Part shown: one piece after another, positions 33,830 to 43,193 of the stretch
Layout of the letters: each line of letters starts with the position of its first letter
How positions within the stretch are numbered: position 1 is the stretch's first letter
Assembly: GCF_001190925.1 (NCBI RefSeq)
Contig: NZ_CP011072.1
Coordinates: 1,922,001 to 1,986,000 of the forward strand
DNA: 64,000 nt
Direction of reading: 5' to 3'
Source: Azoarcus sp. CIB
GTDB lineage: Bacteria > Pseudomonadota > Gammaproteobacteria > Burkholderiales > Rhodocyclaceae
Made by a program: the position numbers and the translations under genes
The notes under the pieces: model-generated
Told to the model about the DNA's origin: nothing
Databases searched by the model: none
The model's input: only the letters and a program-made list of their open reading frames with translations

Positions 33830-35789
33830 GATTTGTCACTTCACTTATGGGACCCTACCCCCGGATTACGCGGACACCAGCCGCTGGCGGGCAGTTGACG
33901 AGGACGCGCTTCAAGATGACGAGCGAGGCCGTTTCGTACGCCTTCGAGAGGCGATTAAAGACTACATTAAGACGGGGAAGCTTAGTGCGATAAGTAAGGC
34001 CTCGGGTTACTCCGAGGACGAAATTATTAGGCAGCTAAACCGGTGCACCGAAGTCAGCTCGGACGGACAACTGGTCGGGTGGCAAGCGCTCATAAAATTT
34101 TTGCGTGTTGCACCCTACGTCCGCGAGGCTCCACTTCCGGCGGGTCCTGCCGGAGCGGTGACTGGTTTTTCCGGCGCCTTTTCAAAATTTCTCCTCGATC
34201 ATTGTGAAATCACCACTAAACTTAATGAAGTAATCACAAAAAATGAAAGTGAAGACAAGATCAATGAGTCGAAAAAATCCATCCGGCAACTGACCAAGGA
34301 TTTTGCTGGATGGTGCAAATCGGCTGGCGTCCGAGAGGATGAGTACCCGCTGAACTCAAAATCGCTAGCCAGAAAATCAATCGAGCGGTATGTGAGGGAA
34401 ATGACGCGTACTCAGCGTTCTGCGTTAGAAGCAAGGTATGGCACGCGTGCCGCACATCGATTAAATGTAGCCACAGGAGAAGCGAGCTTCCCCCAAGCGC
34501 TGGCGCCCTACGACGTGGCTGGCTTTGACGCTCATGAAGAGCACTGCATCGCGTGTGTTGTGATCGATGGGCCCGCGGGTCCGCAGGCTATTGCAATTGA
34601 ACGGCTCTGGATAGACTGTATTGTCGATTATCTCAGTCGCACGATTCTCGGTTACTGCGTGGGGATACGAACTGAGGTTTCGTCTGCAGTTATTGAAGAA
34701 GCATTTCGCTTTATAGAAACTCCGTGGGCGCCAAGGCCACTAAGCATTCCTGGAATGACATATATAGAAGGCGCGGGTTTTCCCTGCGGCGTTATCCCCG
34801 AACTACTAGGATGCTTTCCTGCGCTTCTGAAGTGCGACAATGCGCAAGCGCATTTGTCGAATCGAATTTCTGAGAAAGCCAGACGGCGCATGGGCTGCGT
34901 CATTACTTACGGTAAGCTCGGCGCATGGGAACACAATCATGCGGTGGAACGTGTCTTTAAGACCCTCGAAATCTACGGTTTTCAACGATTACCGTCATCT
35001 ACAGGATCAAACTCACAAGATCCTCTGAGGCCGAAGAATCCCGCGGCGGAAGCCGTTAAGCACGTGATTAGATGGGAAGAACTCATTGATCTCACGGATG
35101 TAATTTTGGCGAATTATAACGCAACCCCGAATAGAGGCTTGGGTGGTCAGTCGCCTCTGCAGGTACTTCGCAACCATCTGACTCTAATCCCGAGTTTTCT
35201 TCCGCGACCGTTACCACCACCAACAATCGGGTGTCCCGAGTTCGGCATCGTCGTCGAAACGAAGTCGGTTCGTGGGAACGTGAAGGAAGGACGACGTCCA
35301 TATATCCAAATCGACAAAGTTCACTATACGAGTCCAGTGCTTTCGTCCTCATTTGGACTTGTCGGTAGGTCGCTCCGTATTCACATCAGGGAGGAGGATA
35401 TGCGCGTCGTACATGCCTACCTTGAGTCGGGCGTCGAGCTGGGGTCGTTACGGGCTCAAGGGGGATGGGGCCGAACACCGCACACACGAGAAATGCGGAA
35501 GCAAATAAACCTTCTCTGCGATTCAAAGGAGATCTGCTTAGGATCGGGTGATGACCCGGTCCAAAAGCTTCTGGAGTATTACGCGAGCAAGACGTACAAG
35601 GAAGGGCTCAAGCGACCTGCCGCTGTCTCTCGCTCGGGCACTAAGCTTGCAAACGCTTCAAACGTGTCTGGTCTTCCAATCCCCACCGTCAAGGAGCCTC
35701 GGCGTACTGAAACAGCGGATCTCGAGGGAAGTCCCGCTCGTCCACTTCCTTCAAGCATGAAGATCCCGGATTGGAAAACTTTGCATTAG
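33819..35789 (+). CDS. tnsB: TnsB-like DDE transposase (Mu/rve family)
   Basis: This 656-residue protein starts at ATG 33819 (AAGGA upstream; a TTG at 33801 would be poorer). The N-terminal helix-turn-helix DNA-binding region (about 55-80 and 180-215) precedes an integrase core with Asp237 (GFDAHEEH), Asp340 (LLKCDNAQAH) and Glu377 (NHAVERVFKTLE), a complete DDE triad. A Mu-type C-terminal beta-barrel follows (about 480-560), then a polar tail that would contact TnsC. It joins the transposon 3' ends to the target. Confidence 0.88.
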   Translation: MSRKICHFTYGTLPPDYADTSRWRAVDEDALQDDERGRFVRLREAIKDYIKTGKLSAISKASGYSEDEIIRQLNRCTEVSSDGQLVGWQALIKFLRVAPYVREAPLPAGPAGAVTGFSGAFSKFLLDHCEITTKLNEVITKNESEDKINESKKSIRQLTKDFAGWCKSAGVREDEYPLNSKSLARKSIERYVREMTRTQRSALEARYGTRAAHRLNVATGEASFPQALAPYDVAGFDAHEEHCIACVVIDGPAGPQAIAIERLWIDCIVDYLSRTILGYCVGIRTEVSSAVIEEAFRFIETPWAPRPLSIPGMTYIEGAGFPCGVIPELLGCFPALLKCDNAQAHLSNRISEKARRRMGCVITYGKLGAWEHNHAVERVFKTLEIYGFQRLPSSTGSNSQDPLRPKNPAAEAVKHVIRWEELIDLTDVILANYNATPNRGLGGQSPLQVLRNHLTLIPSFLPRPLPPPTIGCPEFGIVVETKSVRGNVKEGRRPYIQIDKVHYTSPVLSSSFGLVGRSLRIHIREEDMRVVHAYLESGVELGSLRAQGGWGRTPHTREMRKQINLLCDSKEICLGSGDDPVQKLLEYYASKTYKEGLKRPAAVSRSGTKLANASNVSGLPIPTVKEPRRTETADLEGSPARPLPSSMKIPDWKTLH

Positions 35790-35801
35790 GAGTGCCACAT
35801 T

Positions 35802-36830
35802 ATGACGAATGATCTATCTGTGACGGGGCCGGCGGGGGAGGAGAGGCTGCCGCTTCAGGAGTCCCCCTTCCTGCTGCGAAGCGGAGCTCGCGAAACAGCT
35901 TTCGAGAGACATCCGATCGTACTTGATCGTGCCAAGTTTCCAACATTATCGATCAGAAACGTATACAAAATCATTTCTCAAGCCGTCGTACACCGCGAAT
36001 CAGGAGTTGCGTTTATTGCGGATTACCGGTTTGGGAAGACATATGCGATCGATGCCCTAATAAAGCAATTTCATAGCAACTTCAAAGTTGCAGTTTGCTC
36101 GGTGGTGGCCAAACACCACGATCGTAGTAGTGAAGTAAGCTTCTATACGGACCTCCTGTCAGACTGCGGACATACCGGAGCGACTATCGGTCGAACAGCA
36201 GTCGAACGTCGTGCCCGGTTACTTCGAATGTGGATCGCAGACGTACAAGATACCGGTAGCGACTGCCTTTTACTTTTCGTAGATGAGGCGCAGAGCTGGC
36301 ATGAAGAGCAATGGACGTTTCTTCGCGACCTATCGAATGATTTGCAGCGTCCTCCGTACGAAATTCGCCTAATCACTGTCTCCTTCGCGCAACCGTTGTT
36401 CCGAGCGATTCGAGAAAGTCTATTAGGGGCGGAACGCATGGATCTTGTCGCTCGCTTCATGCTAAGAGTTAATCAATTTAAGGGAATTGGATCGATTGAA
36501 GATGCTACGGCATTATTTGAGATGTACGACGATCCGAATGTGTCAGAACACCCTGCGCGTAGCGGAATTAGTTACAGCAATTTCTTTCGTCCCAAAGAGT
36601 ATTTTGAGGGGTGGCGCTTACAAAATGAGGCAGCCGACTGTTGGTCAGCGTTTGTTGCAGCAGCAGGCAAGAAAGGGGGGCAGCCAGAAGTTGGAATGCT
36701 ATGGATGGCGAGCGCGGTCAGAAATTATCTTTACCTGCACTGGAATATGGAACATGGAGGAAAAATCCCGGACCAAAATATTTGGACCATGGCGGTTGCA
36801 GAGTCAGATTATATTTCATCCATAGCTTAA
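35802..36830 (+). CDS. tnsC: TnsC/TniB-like AAA+ ATPase
   Basis: This 342-residue regulator of target choice links TnsAB to TniQ. Walker A is the degenerate ADYRFGKT form (about 71-78) common in TnsC/TniB proteins; Walker B is CLLLFVDEAQSW (about 155). A sensor-like RLITVSFAQP strand follows. ATG has AGGAG upstream and lies 12 bases after tnsB. The length fits TniB (about 300-350) better than the 555-residue TnsC of Tn7. Confidence 0.83.
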   Translation: MTNDLSVTGPAGEERLPLQESPFLLRSGARETAFERHPIVLDRAKFPTLSIRNVYKIISQAVVHRESGVAFIADYRFGKTYAIDALIKQFHSNFKVAVCSVVAKHHDRSSEVSFYTDLLSDCGHTGATIGRTAVERRARLLRMWIADVQDTGSDCLLLFVDEAQSWHEEQWTFLRDLSNDLQRPPYEIRLITVSFAQPLFRAIRESLLGAERMDLVARFMLRVNQFKGIGSIEDATALFEMYDDPNVSEHPARSGISYSNFFRPKEYFEGWRLQNEAADCWSAFVAAAGKKGGQPEVGMLWMASAVRNYLYLHWNMEHGGKIPDQNIWTMAVAESDYISSIA

Positions 36831-36840
36831 CGCGGATCCT

Positions 36841-38301
36841 GTGTTCTTTGAGCCAGACGATTTCAAACGTCCCACTGATGTTCGCATTGTTGAACACTTT
36901 GTATGGCGTGCCCGGTGGTCCTATCCGTACGAGGGGCCTCTCACACTATTGTGGAAGATAGCGGAAGCGAATGTTCTTAATCCGACTCAACTCTGTCAGG
37001 CCCTGTGGGGAAAACGACTCGTTCTTAACGCTGTTCCTCGTGTACATGGACGAACTTTATTGGCGCCGGAGTGGATGACTTCAGCGACGGACAATTTAGG
37101 AGAAAGGATGCGCGCGCGGGGGCTGGACGTCGTTTCTAGTCGATGGGCGACGGTACTGGCATCCGATTCACACATTAGGTATTGTCGCTCGTGTCTCTCC
37201 GAGGGCTATCAGTCGATTTTCTGCCAGATAGACGGTTTGCTTGAGTGCCCGATTCACCGCGAACCTCTTTACTCTGTGTGTCACGCATGCGGCGCACCGA
37301 CAGCGCGTTATGCTCTCACTTATTTATCCATGGCAGTCCCGTTCAAGTGCCCCCTGTGCCAGTCGTTTTACGGTGATCGGCCCTTTTCAATTCTTGCCGG
37401 AAACCATTCTTCACAAGACAACAGCTACTTTGAGCCGTACGCCGCGCTGTTTCGGTGGCTCTTACAAATCGGTTCGCCCCTGGTGTCGTGGCCCACTCTT
37501 CGTGACTGGCACTGGGGCGATGATCGTGCACTATTGCAAGGCGAGCGCAGCCGCGCAATATTTTGCATCCTTACTCGTTTACACCCCATTGAGGTAAAGG
37601 GCTCATTGGCAGTCGATCACTCTCGAATCGCGCTACACGTCCATCGCGTCCCCCCTGCGGAGGTTTCCGTAATTGCCTTGCCTAACTCCGATGACTCGGG
37701 TAACGAACGGGTACGGCGTACGCATCTTTTCCGTTCTTTGCGTCGGCATCTTATGAGGAGTCTGTTGCGCAGACATCGGAGATGCGTGGCTGGTGCGCTG
37801 GAGCGCTTAACGATTAATTGGGATTCATTGGAGATGTATCCCACCAGTGAAATCTGCCCGTTGGCATTTGGCTTTCTCCTTTGGCGACACCATTTTGAGG
37901 AGCCAGACTTGCTAAGGGAACCGCATCGCGGCCTTTGCCTCCGAACGTCAGTTCTTAACTGGCCAGGACAGACCGGCGTCACCACCAAGGCCTGGGGAAG
38001 CTTTGCTTCGATGTCCTTCGCGGCTTGTTTTCAAGTCGCGATTGAATGGGCTACGGAATCTGCGGCGTTGGCGGACTTGGACGAGAAGGCTAGAGAAGTG
38101 AGATTTCGAGAGCTAGTGGGTATGTTTCGGGTAAAACTCAGCCCACGCATTCTCGCGTGGCCATCTTTAGTCACCTGTATCCGTTTGGCCGACGAGGCAT
38201 GCCGAGAGCAGGTACTTGCCGTTGTCCGCATGCATAGTCGGCCCGACGGCAACGAGAACTGCTGCGCTCAGTGGACCAGCTTAGGTTTTCTAGCGAAATG
38301 A
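36841..38301 (+). CDS. tniQ: TniQ/TnsD-like target-selection protein
   Basis: In this 486-residue protein, the N-terminal TniQ domain has WSYPYEGPLTLLWKIAEAN and an LAS segment. A zinc-ribbon region follows, with RYCRSCLSEGYQSIFCQ, ECPIHREPLYSVCHACGA and FKCPLCQ (four CxxC/CxxH pairs, about 115-180). TniQ proteins recruit the transposase to a chosen site, and the longer TnsD-type members bind a specific attachment sequence. The length here allows a C-terminal DNA-binding part. GTG start 10 bases after tnsC. Confidence 0.8.
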   Translation: MFFEPDDFKRPTDVRIVEHFVWRARWSYPYEGPLTLLWKIAEANVLNPTQLCQALWGKRLVLNAVPRVHGRTLLAPEWMTSATDNLGERMRARGLDVVSSRWATVLASDSHIRYCRSCLSEGYQSIFCQIDGLLECPIHREPLYSVCHACGAPTARYALTYLSMAVPFKCPLCQSFYGDRPFSILAGNHSSQDNSYFEPYAALFRWLLQIGSPLVSWPTLRDWHWGDDRALLQGERSRAIFCILTRLHPIEVKGSLAVDHSRIALHVHRVPPAEVSVIALPNSDDSGNERVRRTHLFRSLRRHLMRSLLRRHRRCVAGALERLTINWDSLEMYPTSEICPLAFGFLLWRHHFEEPDLLREPHRGLCLRTSVLNWPGQTGVTTKAWGSFASMSFAACFQVAIEWATESAALADLDEKAREVRFRELVGMFRVKLSPRILAWPSLVTCIRLADEACREQVLAVVRMHSRPDGNENCCAQWTSLGFLAK

Positions 38302-38310
38302 CGTGATTTC

Positions 38311-39474
38311 ATGGTCCAAATCACTCCTCTGGAGCGCCTATGCGTCCCTACGGAACTTGACGGGCGCCAGGGCACGCACCGACTCCCGCGTGAGAAGTGC
38401 CTGCTTCGTGTCGATACGGACATTGAGGCCGTACTACTTTGGTTAAATCAGTACGAGGACACCCCGGCGCACCCGATCTATCGATGGGCAGTCGAGCGAT
38501 TAATTAATTGGGCGCTCGTTTCGCGAAACACCTCATTGTCATCATTAAATGCCGACGATTTTGATGCATTCAGTGCCTTTCTATGCGATCCGTGCCCGGA
38601 GGAGTACTGGGTGTCTCCATTAGTAAGGTCCCGACGCCACGATGAGTGGCGTCCAGCGCACGGCCCCCTAACAGCTCAATCTCGCTTAAGCATGTTGCGG
38701 ATATTGAAACGCATGTGCAACTGGCTAGGGGACATGGGCTACTGCAATGTGGGGCGCCGTCTCTCCCAGCTTACAAAAGGTGGAACAATCAACCCTGGGT
38801 CTTTGGCGTGTGGTGTGAGCTTGGTATCAACTACGCAGAAGATTTCTCTTGAAGACTGGCTGCTATTGCGCCGCGCATTGAATTGCCGGGAAGGGGATAC
38901 CGGAGAATTGGGCGAGCGTCTGGCCGTCGAGTTGCTCTATTATGGGAACCTGACAATCAAGGAGATCAATGCATTAAGGATTGGTGATCTGCTCTGGGAC
39001 GAACACCCACCCTGTCTTTTTATCCGCAAACGCCAAGAGCACATTTATCTCTTTCCGCCATTACTCGCGACGTTAAGGAGCCTGCCAGATCTCTGGATTA
39101 GAAATACCTTTCCTGAGCCTGGGTTCCAGGGGGCGACGATAACGTCGACGCCTGGTGAGCGAATGGTTGCGGTGAAGGATGTCACGAAATTAATAAATCG
39201 GGCGCTCATGGGTGCTGGCGAATATGCGGGCAGTTTGGGGCTGTCGGATGCAGCGGCGCGATTCGGCAGGATGAGCCCTCGGAATTTACGTCACGCCATC
39301 GTTTTCCACGCACAACAACTGCACGCGGAGACCGCCTTATGGCTGACAACCGGATCTCGGCAAGTGGCGGTGCCCGGGATTCTAGCGTACCTTCCGGCGC
39401 GAGCGCGCCTTAGCGAGGTAGAAGTATCACACGCTTTTGAGATGCTGAAACTGTGCTGGGAGGATGCCTTCTAG
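38311..39474 (+). CDS. Tyrosine-recombinase-fold protein of the Tn7-like element, catalytic residues missing
   Basis: The 387-residue protein has a core-binding-like domain (about 60-165) and a C-terminal domain in which ELLYYGNLTIKEINALRIGDL replaces the tyrosine-recombinase GLRxxEL strand and SPRNLRHAIVFHAQ replaces HxLRHT. The first catalytic Arg is not visible and the box-II His is Arg. Only the Arg-His pair remains, and I cannot find a convincing Tyr. It is therefore a recombinase fold probably without activity, perhaps a DNA-binding helper. Position after tniQ recalls the fifth tni gene of some Tn7-like resistance transposons. Last gene of the tns operon. Confidence 0.6.
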   Translation: MVQITPLERLCVPTELDGRQGTHRLPREKCLLRVDTDIEAVLLWLNQYEDTPAHPIYRWAVERLINWALVSRNTSLSSLNADDFDAFSAFLCDPCPEEYWVSPLVRSRRHDEWRPAHGPLTAQSRLSMLRILKRMCNWLGDMGYCNVGRRLSQLTKGGTINPGSLACGVSLVSTTQKISLEDWLLLRRALNCREGDTGELGERLAVELLYYGNLTIKEINALRIGDLLWDEHPPCLFIRKRQEHIYLFPPLLATLRSLPDLWIRNTFPEPGFQGATITSTPGERMVAVKDVTKLINRALMGAGEYAGSLGLSDAAARFGRMSPRNLRHAIVFHAQQLHAETALWLTTGSRQVAVPGILAYLPARARLSEVEVSHAFEMLKLCWEDAF

Positions 39475-39840
39475 GACTCGGAGGGAAATCTCACGAAGTT
39501 CCCGGTCCGGAGGCACGGGGTTCTGCTGCCGAAGCGCACCCATGCGCAAGTCACGCGCAGCAATAGCAGTTAGCCCTTTTCTGATTCACCTACTAGATTT
39601 TGTCTCGGGCGCACCTTCGTACTCCGACATGGAATATTGCGTCCTCGAGTTTTAGGCGACCCCTTTACTCGGAGGATTAGTTCCCACCTTGTTTGACTCT
39701 AATTATTGCGTCCAAAAAATGGGAATAAAGTTTCCGAGTTCTGCGGCATAAATGGTGGATTTATCTATCCCCTTCGAGTTGACACTGCTAGGAATTTCTT
39801 GTCCAGTTGCTCATATACAGACCGTACATAGGGTGACCTT
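39475..39840. other. Right flank of the Tn7-like element
   Basis: About 365 bases without a gene. It contains the right-end repeat blocks (39742-39819) and probably ends the transposon about 20-55 bases before the ParD-like gene start. No hairpin terminator was seen after the recombinase-like gene. Confidence 0.45.
39742..39819. repeat. Right-end repeat region of the Tn7-like element
   Basis: Read on the minus strand from the outside, ACAAGAAAT, ATAGATA, CACCATTT and GCCGC appear in the same order as at the left end. Spacing between the first two is 10 bases longer than at the left, close to one helical turn. Confidence 0.5.
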
Positions 39841-40074
39841 GTGGGAATCGTCAAGATCTCGGAGCAGATGCATGAAGCCCTGCGCCGGACGAGCGGCGCG
39901 CTCAGCCGCTCCATCAACAGCCAGGCCGAACATTGGCTGCGCGTCGGCATGCTCGCGGAGCTCAATCCGACGCTGCGCTACAGCGAAATCTGCCAGATTC
40001 TGATCCAGGAGGAAGAGGCGCACGGCGTACCCGAAGCGCCCTCTCCGCTGACGAACCTGAGCAAGGTGGCCTGA
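39841..40074 (+). CDS. ParD-like antitoxin-family protein
   Basis: This 77-residue protein has VKISEQMHEALRRTSGALSRSINSQAEHWL and an N-terminal ribbon-helix-helix style, matching the ParD-like family (PF11903 type) of presumed antitoxins. No ParE toxin is adjacent. Its stop overlaps the map start (TGATG), so the pair is co-translated, and this arrangement with map may be its real context. GTG start; weak ribosome site (GGGTGA). The transposon end lies just upstream and may have replaced its promoter. Confidence 0.75.
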   Translation: MGIVKISEQMHEALRRTSGALSRSINSQAEHWLRVGMLAELNPTLRYSEICQILIQEEEAHGVPEAPSPLTNLSKVA

Positions 40075-40901
40075 TGGCAAAGAAGCAGCAGGTCCCGATC
40101 CGCTCGCAGGCTGAGATCGACATGTCCCGCCGCGCCGGCGCGCTGGCCGCCGACGTCCTTCGCATGATCGGAGAACACGTCCGGCCCGGCGTCACCACCG
40201 ACGAACTCGACCGCATCTGCCACGACTACATCGTCAACGTGCAGCAGGCCATTCCGGCGAATATCGGCTATCACGGCTACCCGAAGACGATCTGCGCCTC
40301 CGCCAACCACGTCGTCTGCCACGGTATCCCGTCCGCCAAGCGCCTGACCAGCGGCGACATCCTCAACATCGACGTCGCCGTCATCAAGGACGGCTGGTTC
40401 GGCGACAGCAGCCGCATGTACTTCGTCGGCAAGCCCGGCGTCCTTGCCAGACGCCTCGTCCGGACCACCTACGAAGCCATGCGCGCCGGCATCCTCGCCG
40501 TCCGCCCCGGGGCCACGCTCGGCGACATCGGCCACGCCATTCAGACCGTCGCCCACCGCGAAGGCTTTACCGTCGTCCGCGAGTATTGCGGCCACGGCAT
40601 CGGCGACGTGTACCACGACGAACCGCAAGTCCTTCACTACGGCCGCCCCGGCGCCGGCCTGACGCTCGAACCCGGCATGGTCTTCACGATCGAGCCCATG
40701 ATCAACGCCGGCCGCCCCGAAACCCGCGAACTGGGCGATGGCTGGACGGTGGTCACCAAGGACCATTCGCTGTCGGCGCAGTGGGAGCACATGGTGGCGG
40801 TGACGGCGGACGGTTTCGAGATTCTTACCCCTTGGCCGGATGGGTATGGGGAATATCTGCCTATCGAGGCGGGAGCTCTTGTGCCGGCACAAGCCCTTTG
40901 A
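40074..40901 (+). CDS. map: Type I methionine aminopeptidase
   Basis: This 275-residue enzyme removes N-terminal Met from nascent proteins. Metal ligands of the pita-bread fold are in place: NIDVAVIKDGWFGDSSRMY (two Asp), CGHGIGDVYHDEP (His), FTIEPMI (Glu) and QWEHMVAVT (Glu). GYHGYPKTICASANHVVCHGIP is the substrate-binding strand. ATG 40074 overlaps the ParD-like stop. Family call is certain. The N-terminal KKQQVPIRSQAEID is normal for the short MetAP-Ia class. Confidence 0.95.
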   Translation: MAKKQQVPIRSQAEIDMSRRAGALAADVLRMIGEHVRPGVTTDELDRICHDYIVNVQQAIPANIGYHGYPKTICASANHVVCHGIPSAKRLTSGDILNIDVAVIKDGWFGDSSRMYFVGKPGVLARRLVRTTYEAMRAGILAVRPGATLGDIGHAIQTVAHREGFTVVREYCGHGIGDVYHDEPQVLHYGRPGAGLTLEPGMVFTIEPMINAGRPETRELGDGWTVVTKDHSLSAQWEHMVAVTADGFEILTPWPDGYGEYLPIEAGALVPAQAL

Positions 40902-40941
40902 GTGAATGGTTCTGAACGAAAGCCGCTACTGAATTCGTGCG

Positions 40942-43047
40942 TCAGGGACGCTGGTCAAGCGACCTGATGGCGCCATGGATGGCTCGCTCGAAGATCGGCC
41001 GGTCGAGCTTCACGATCTGCGCCGTACCGTTCTTCAGTCGCACGGCCAGCGCTTCGGGCGTGATCGATATTGCGCAGGGCGAGGCGCTGTTGCTGAACAG
41101 GAAGAGCGTGCGGCTCCGGTTGATCCACGTTAGGCGCTCACGGCGAGTTTGTGCCGCCGTGGTGAAGTCCACCCAGTCGCCTCGCACCAACTGACGCACG
41201 CGGCGGAGGTCCGCACGATCCGGTGCGTTTCCCCCGTCGAGGCCGTCGCTGGCCGGAAGCGAGATGTCCTGGACGCGGACACCGATGTCCGTCGCGTGGC
41301 TGACCTGCAGGGTCGGTCCGGCGCTGCGCGGGCGCGCCCTCACGACCTTTGCCCCCTTCGCGGCGCCGGATTTTTTCGCCCGCATGGCGGCGAGTTGCAG
41401 GTCAAGCAGCGTGTCCAGAAAGGCCTTCCGCTCGGTGGGCGCCGAACCAATCTCGTCGAAACCGACGTTGATCTCACTCAGCAGTGCCGGCAGCGAAGCG
41501 GCCTGCCGCTGCTGGTCCCCCGCCAGATGCTTTGGCGTTACCGAACACAGCAAATCGGTGGCGACCTGAAGGGCCTCGGCGGTCGGCGCACCTTCCTCGC
41601 CGGCCTGCGAGATGCGGCTCTGCACGACGTCGCGCCAGTAGCTGCGGAGGAACTCCTCGATCTCCAACGGTGCCTCCGGCACCAGCACGCGGGCGATGCA
41701 GGCATCCGCCAACTTCTGGGCCCGTGCCTGGGCTTCGCGCTTGAGGCGCATGTCCTCCTCGCGGGCGAGCACCGCGTCGGCCAGCGCGCGGTTCTGCTGT
41801 TCGTCGCGTTCCTCGCACTCGGAGAGGAAGGCGTCCAGCTCGGCGTTGGCGGATTCGAACACCGCCATGTCGCCGTCGTAGGTACTCTGCACCTTGTCGA
41901 CCAGCTCGGAGAGCTTTAGATAAAACGGGTCCTCGGCGTTAACAACCTTGCCCCAGCGCACGGCGACCACCGAAAGACTGTCGAGGAAGAGCCGCGCGGG
42001 GTGGCCGCGGTCGGCGAAGAAGCGCTGGTTGAGCATGGCGGCCTGCAGCACCGTCGTCTGCAGGCGGGCCACCAGCGCCTTGATGCCGTCCGAGACGTTG
42101 GGATCGCTGAAAATCAGGTCGAACAGCTTGACGACGATGTCGAGCGTCACGGACTCAAGCGGCTTCACGTCGCGCGCGGCCCCGCTGTCGCGCACCATGC
42201 GCACGACGTTGGTGTGTGTGCCGGGCGCTACCGCCAATGGCGCCGCCTGCAGAGTCTTCAGTGAGTTGAACAGCTCCTGGCTGGCAGTCCCCGACTTGGG
42301 CATCTCCCTGGCGCCCGTCTCCTTGGTACGCGCCTCGACCAGGCGGTCCAGGGCGCTGGCCACCCTGGTGGATTCCTCCGCCACCTCGTGGGCGTCAATC
42401 GGGATCGTGTCCCGGTAACTGCGCTTGAGCGACGGCAGGATGTCGGCCTCGATCATCGCCTCGTTGACCACCCGATAGAGTTGCGGCATCTCTATGGCCA
42501 TCTGGTCGCCGATCAATTGCAGCAACAGGATGAGCGGGCCCGTGTCGGTCGTGACCTCGACGCAGGCCGCCTCGATGCAGGACCACAGCGCCGACACATT
42601 GAAGGTCTTGTCACCGGGCGGCACGGCCCTGCGCAGGACGAGGTAATTGATTCGCCGCTCCAGCGGCTTGGTCTCGTCGCGGCAGGCCAGGGTCACGCGA
42701 TCGAGCACCTCGCGCATTGCCAGCTGGACGGATTCCTCCGCGGCGCTCAGCAGACGCAGGTTCTCCTGGTCGGCCAGGCCATAGCCCGACTTCGCAGCTT
42801 CCACGGCGCGCGCCGCGAGATTGGCCCGGAGGGATGCGGCCACCTTTTCCCAGTGTGTCGGAAGGGCCAGCTTGAGCGACGCGGCGGCTCTGCTCTCGGC
42901 GCGGTCGCGGCTGGTATTGCCGCGCGCGGTCGCCATCTGAGTCAGCGCGGGCCCCAGTTCCTCGAACAACTCGCAGAGGTCGTTTTCCATCTGCGAGCGG
43001 CAACCCGCCACGAGCTCACCGAGGGGTGCGGCAACTTTTTCGGTCAT
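40942..43047 (-). CDS. DUF1631 family protein
   Basis: This is a 701-residue soluble, largely helical protein. N-terminal CRSQMENDLCELFEELGPAL and FNVSALWSCIEAACVEVTTD, and C-terminal LVRGDWVDFTTAAQTRRERLTWINRSRTLFLFSN, are hallmarks of the DUF1631 family common in beta- and gammaproteobacteria. The end of the protein resembles PilZ-like beta strands (LTWINRSRTLFLFSN). No enzyme motif is seen. ATG 43047 is preferred over TTG 43080. Convergent with map; function unknown. Confidence 0.82.
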   Translation of the reverse strand: MTEKVAAPLGELVAGCRSQMENDLCELFEELGPALTQMATARGNTSRDRAESRAAASLKLALPTHWEKVAASLRANLAARAVEAAKSGYGLADQENLRLLSAAEESVQLAMREVLDRVTLACRDETKPLERRINYLVLRRAVPPGDKTFNVSALWSCIEAACVEVTTDTGPLILLLQLIGDQMAIEMPQLYRVVNEAMIEADILPSLKRSYRDTIPIDAHEVAEESTRVASALDRLVEARTKETGAREMPKSGTASQELFNSLKTLQAAPLAVAPGTHTNVVRMVRDSGAARDVKPLESVTLDIVVKLFDLIFSDPNVSDGIKALVARLQTTVLQAAMLNQRFFADRGHPARLFLDSLSVVAVRWGKVVNAEDPFYLKLSELVDKVQSTYDGDMAVFESANAELDAFLSECEERDEQQNRALADAVLAREEDMRLKREAQARAQKLADACIARVLVPEAPLEIEEFLRSYWRDVVQSRISQAGEEGAPTAEALQVATDLLCSVTPKHLAGDQQRQAASLPALLSEINVGFDEIGSAPTERKAFLDTLLDLQLAAMRAKKSGAAKGAKVVRARPRSAGPTLQVSHATDIGVRVQDISLPASDGLDGGNAPDRADLRRVRQLVRGDWVDFTTAAQTRRERLTWINRSRTLFLFSNSASPCAISITPEALAVRLKNGTAQIVKLDRPIFERAIHGAIRSLDQRP

Positions 43048-43193
43048 GTCCGGCCTGATCACGAGAATCGTTTGGCCCAATTATCACATTTGCACGTTGT
43101 CATGAAGCGACCGCGCGCAGATTCCGGCCTGAACGCCGCGGCGCCCTGCCTCGTTGTGCGAGCGGCCCCTCCTCCGAATTGACGATTCCCCGT

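Larger units (their letters stand above)
31021..39819 (+). mobile_element. Tn7-like transposon (tnsA-tnsB-tnsC-tniQ-recombinase-like), approximate ends
   Basis: Five co-directional transposition genes lie between two regions that share, reading inward, ACAAGAAAT, ATAGATA, CACCATTT and GCCGC. These look like ends with TnsB sites. The left end is set at TGTGGCAACA (31021). The right end is set at TGTATATGAG read from 39819 inward; TGTCAACTC at 39784 is the alternative. No matching 5-bp target duplication was found, so the outer limits are uncertain. The element carries an IS insertion and no obvious cargo. Confidence 0.5.

Noticed and set aside
31016-39824. 5-bp target duplication of the Tn7-like element
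   Set aside because: Bases next to the proposed ends (TTCGG on the left, GACCG or CTGCT on the right) do not match, so none is claimed.
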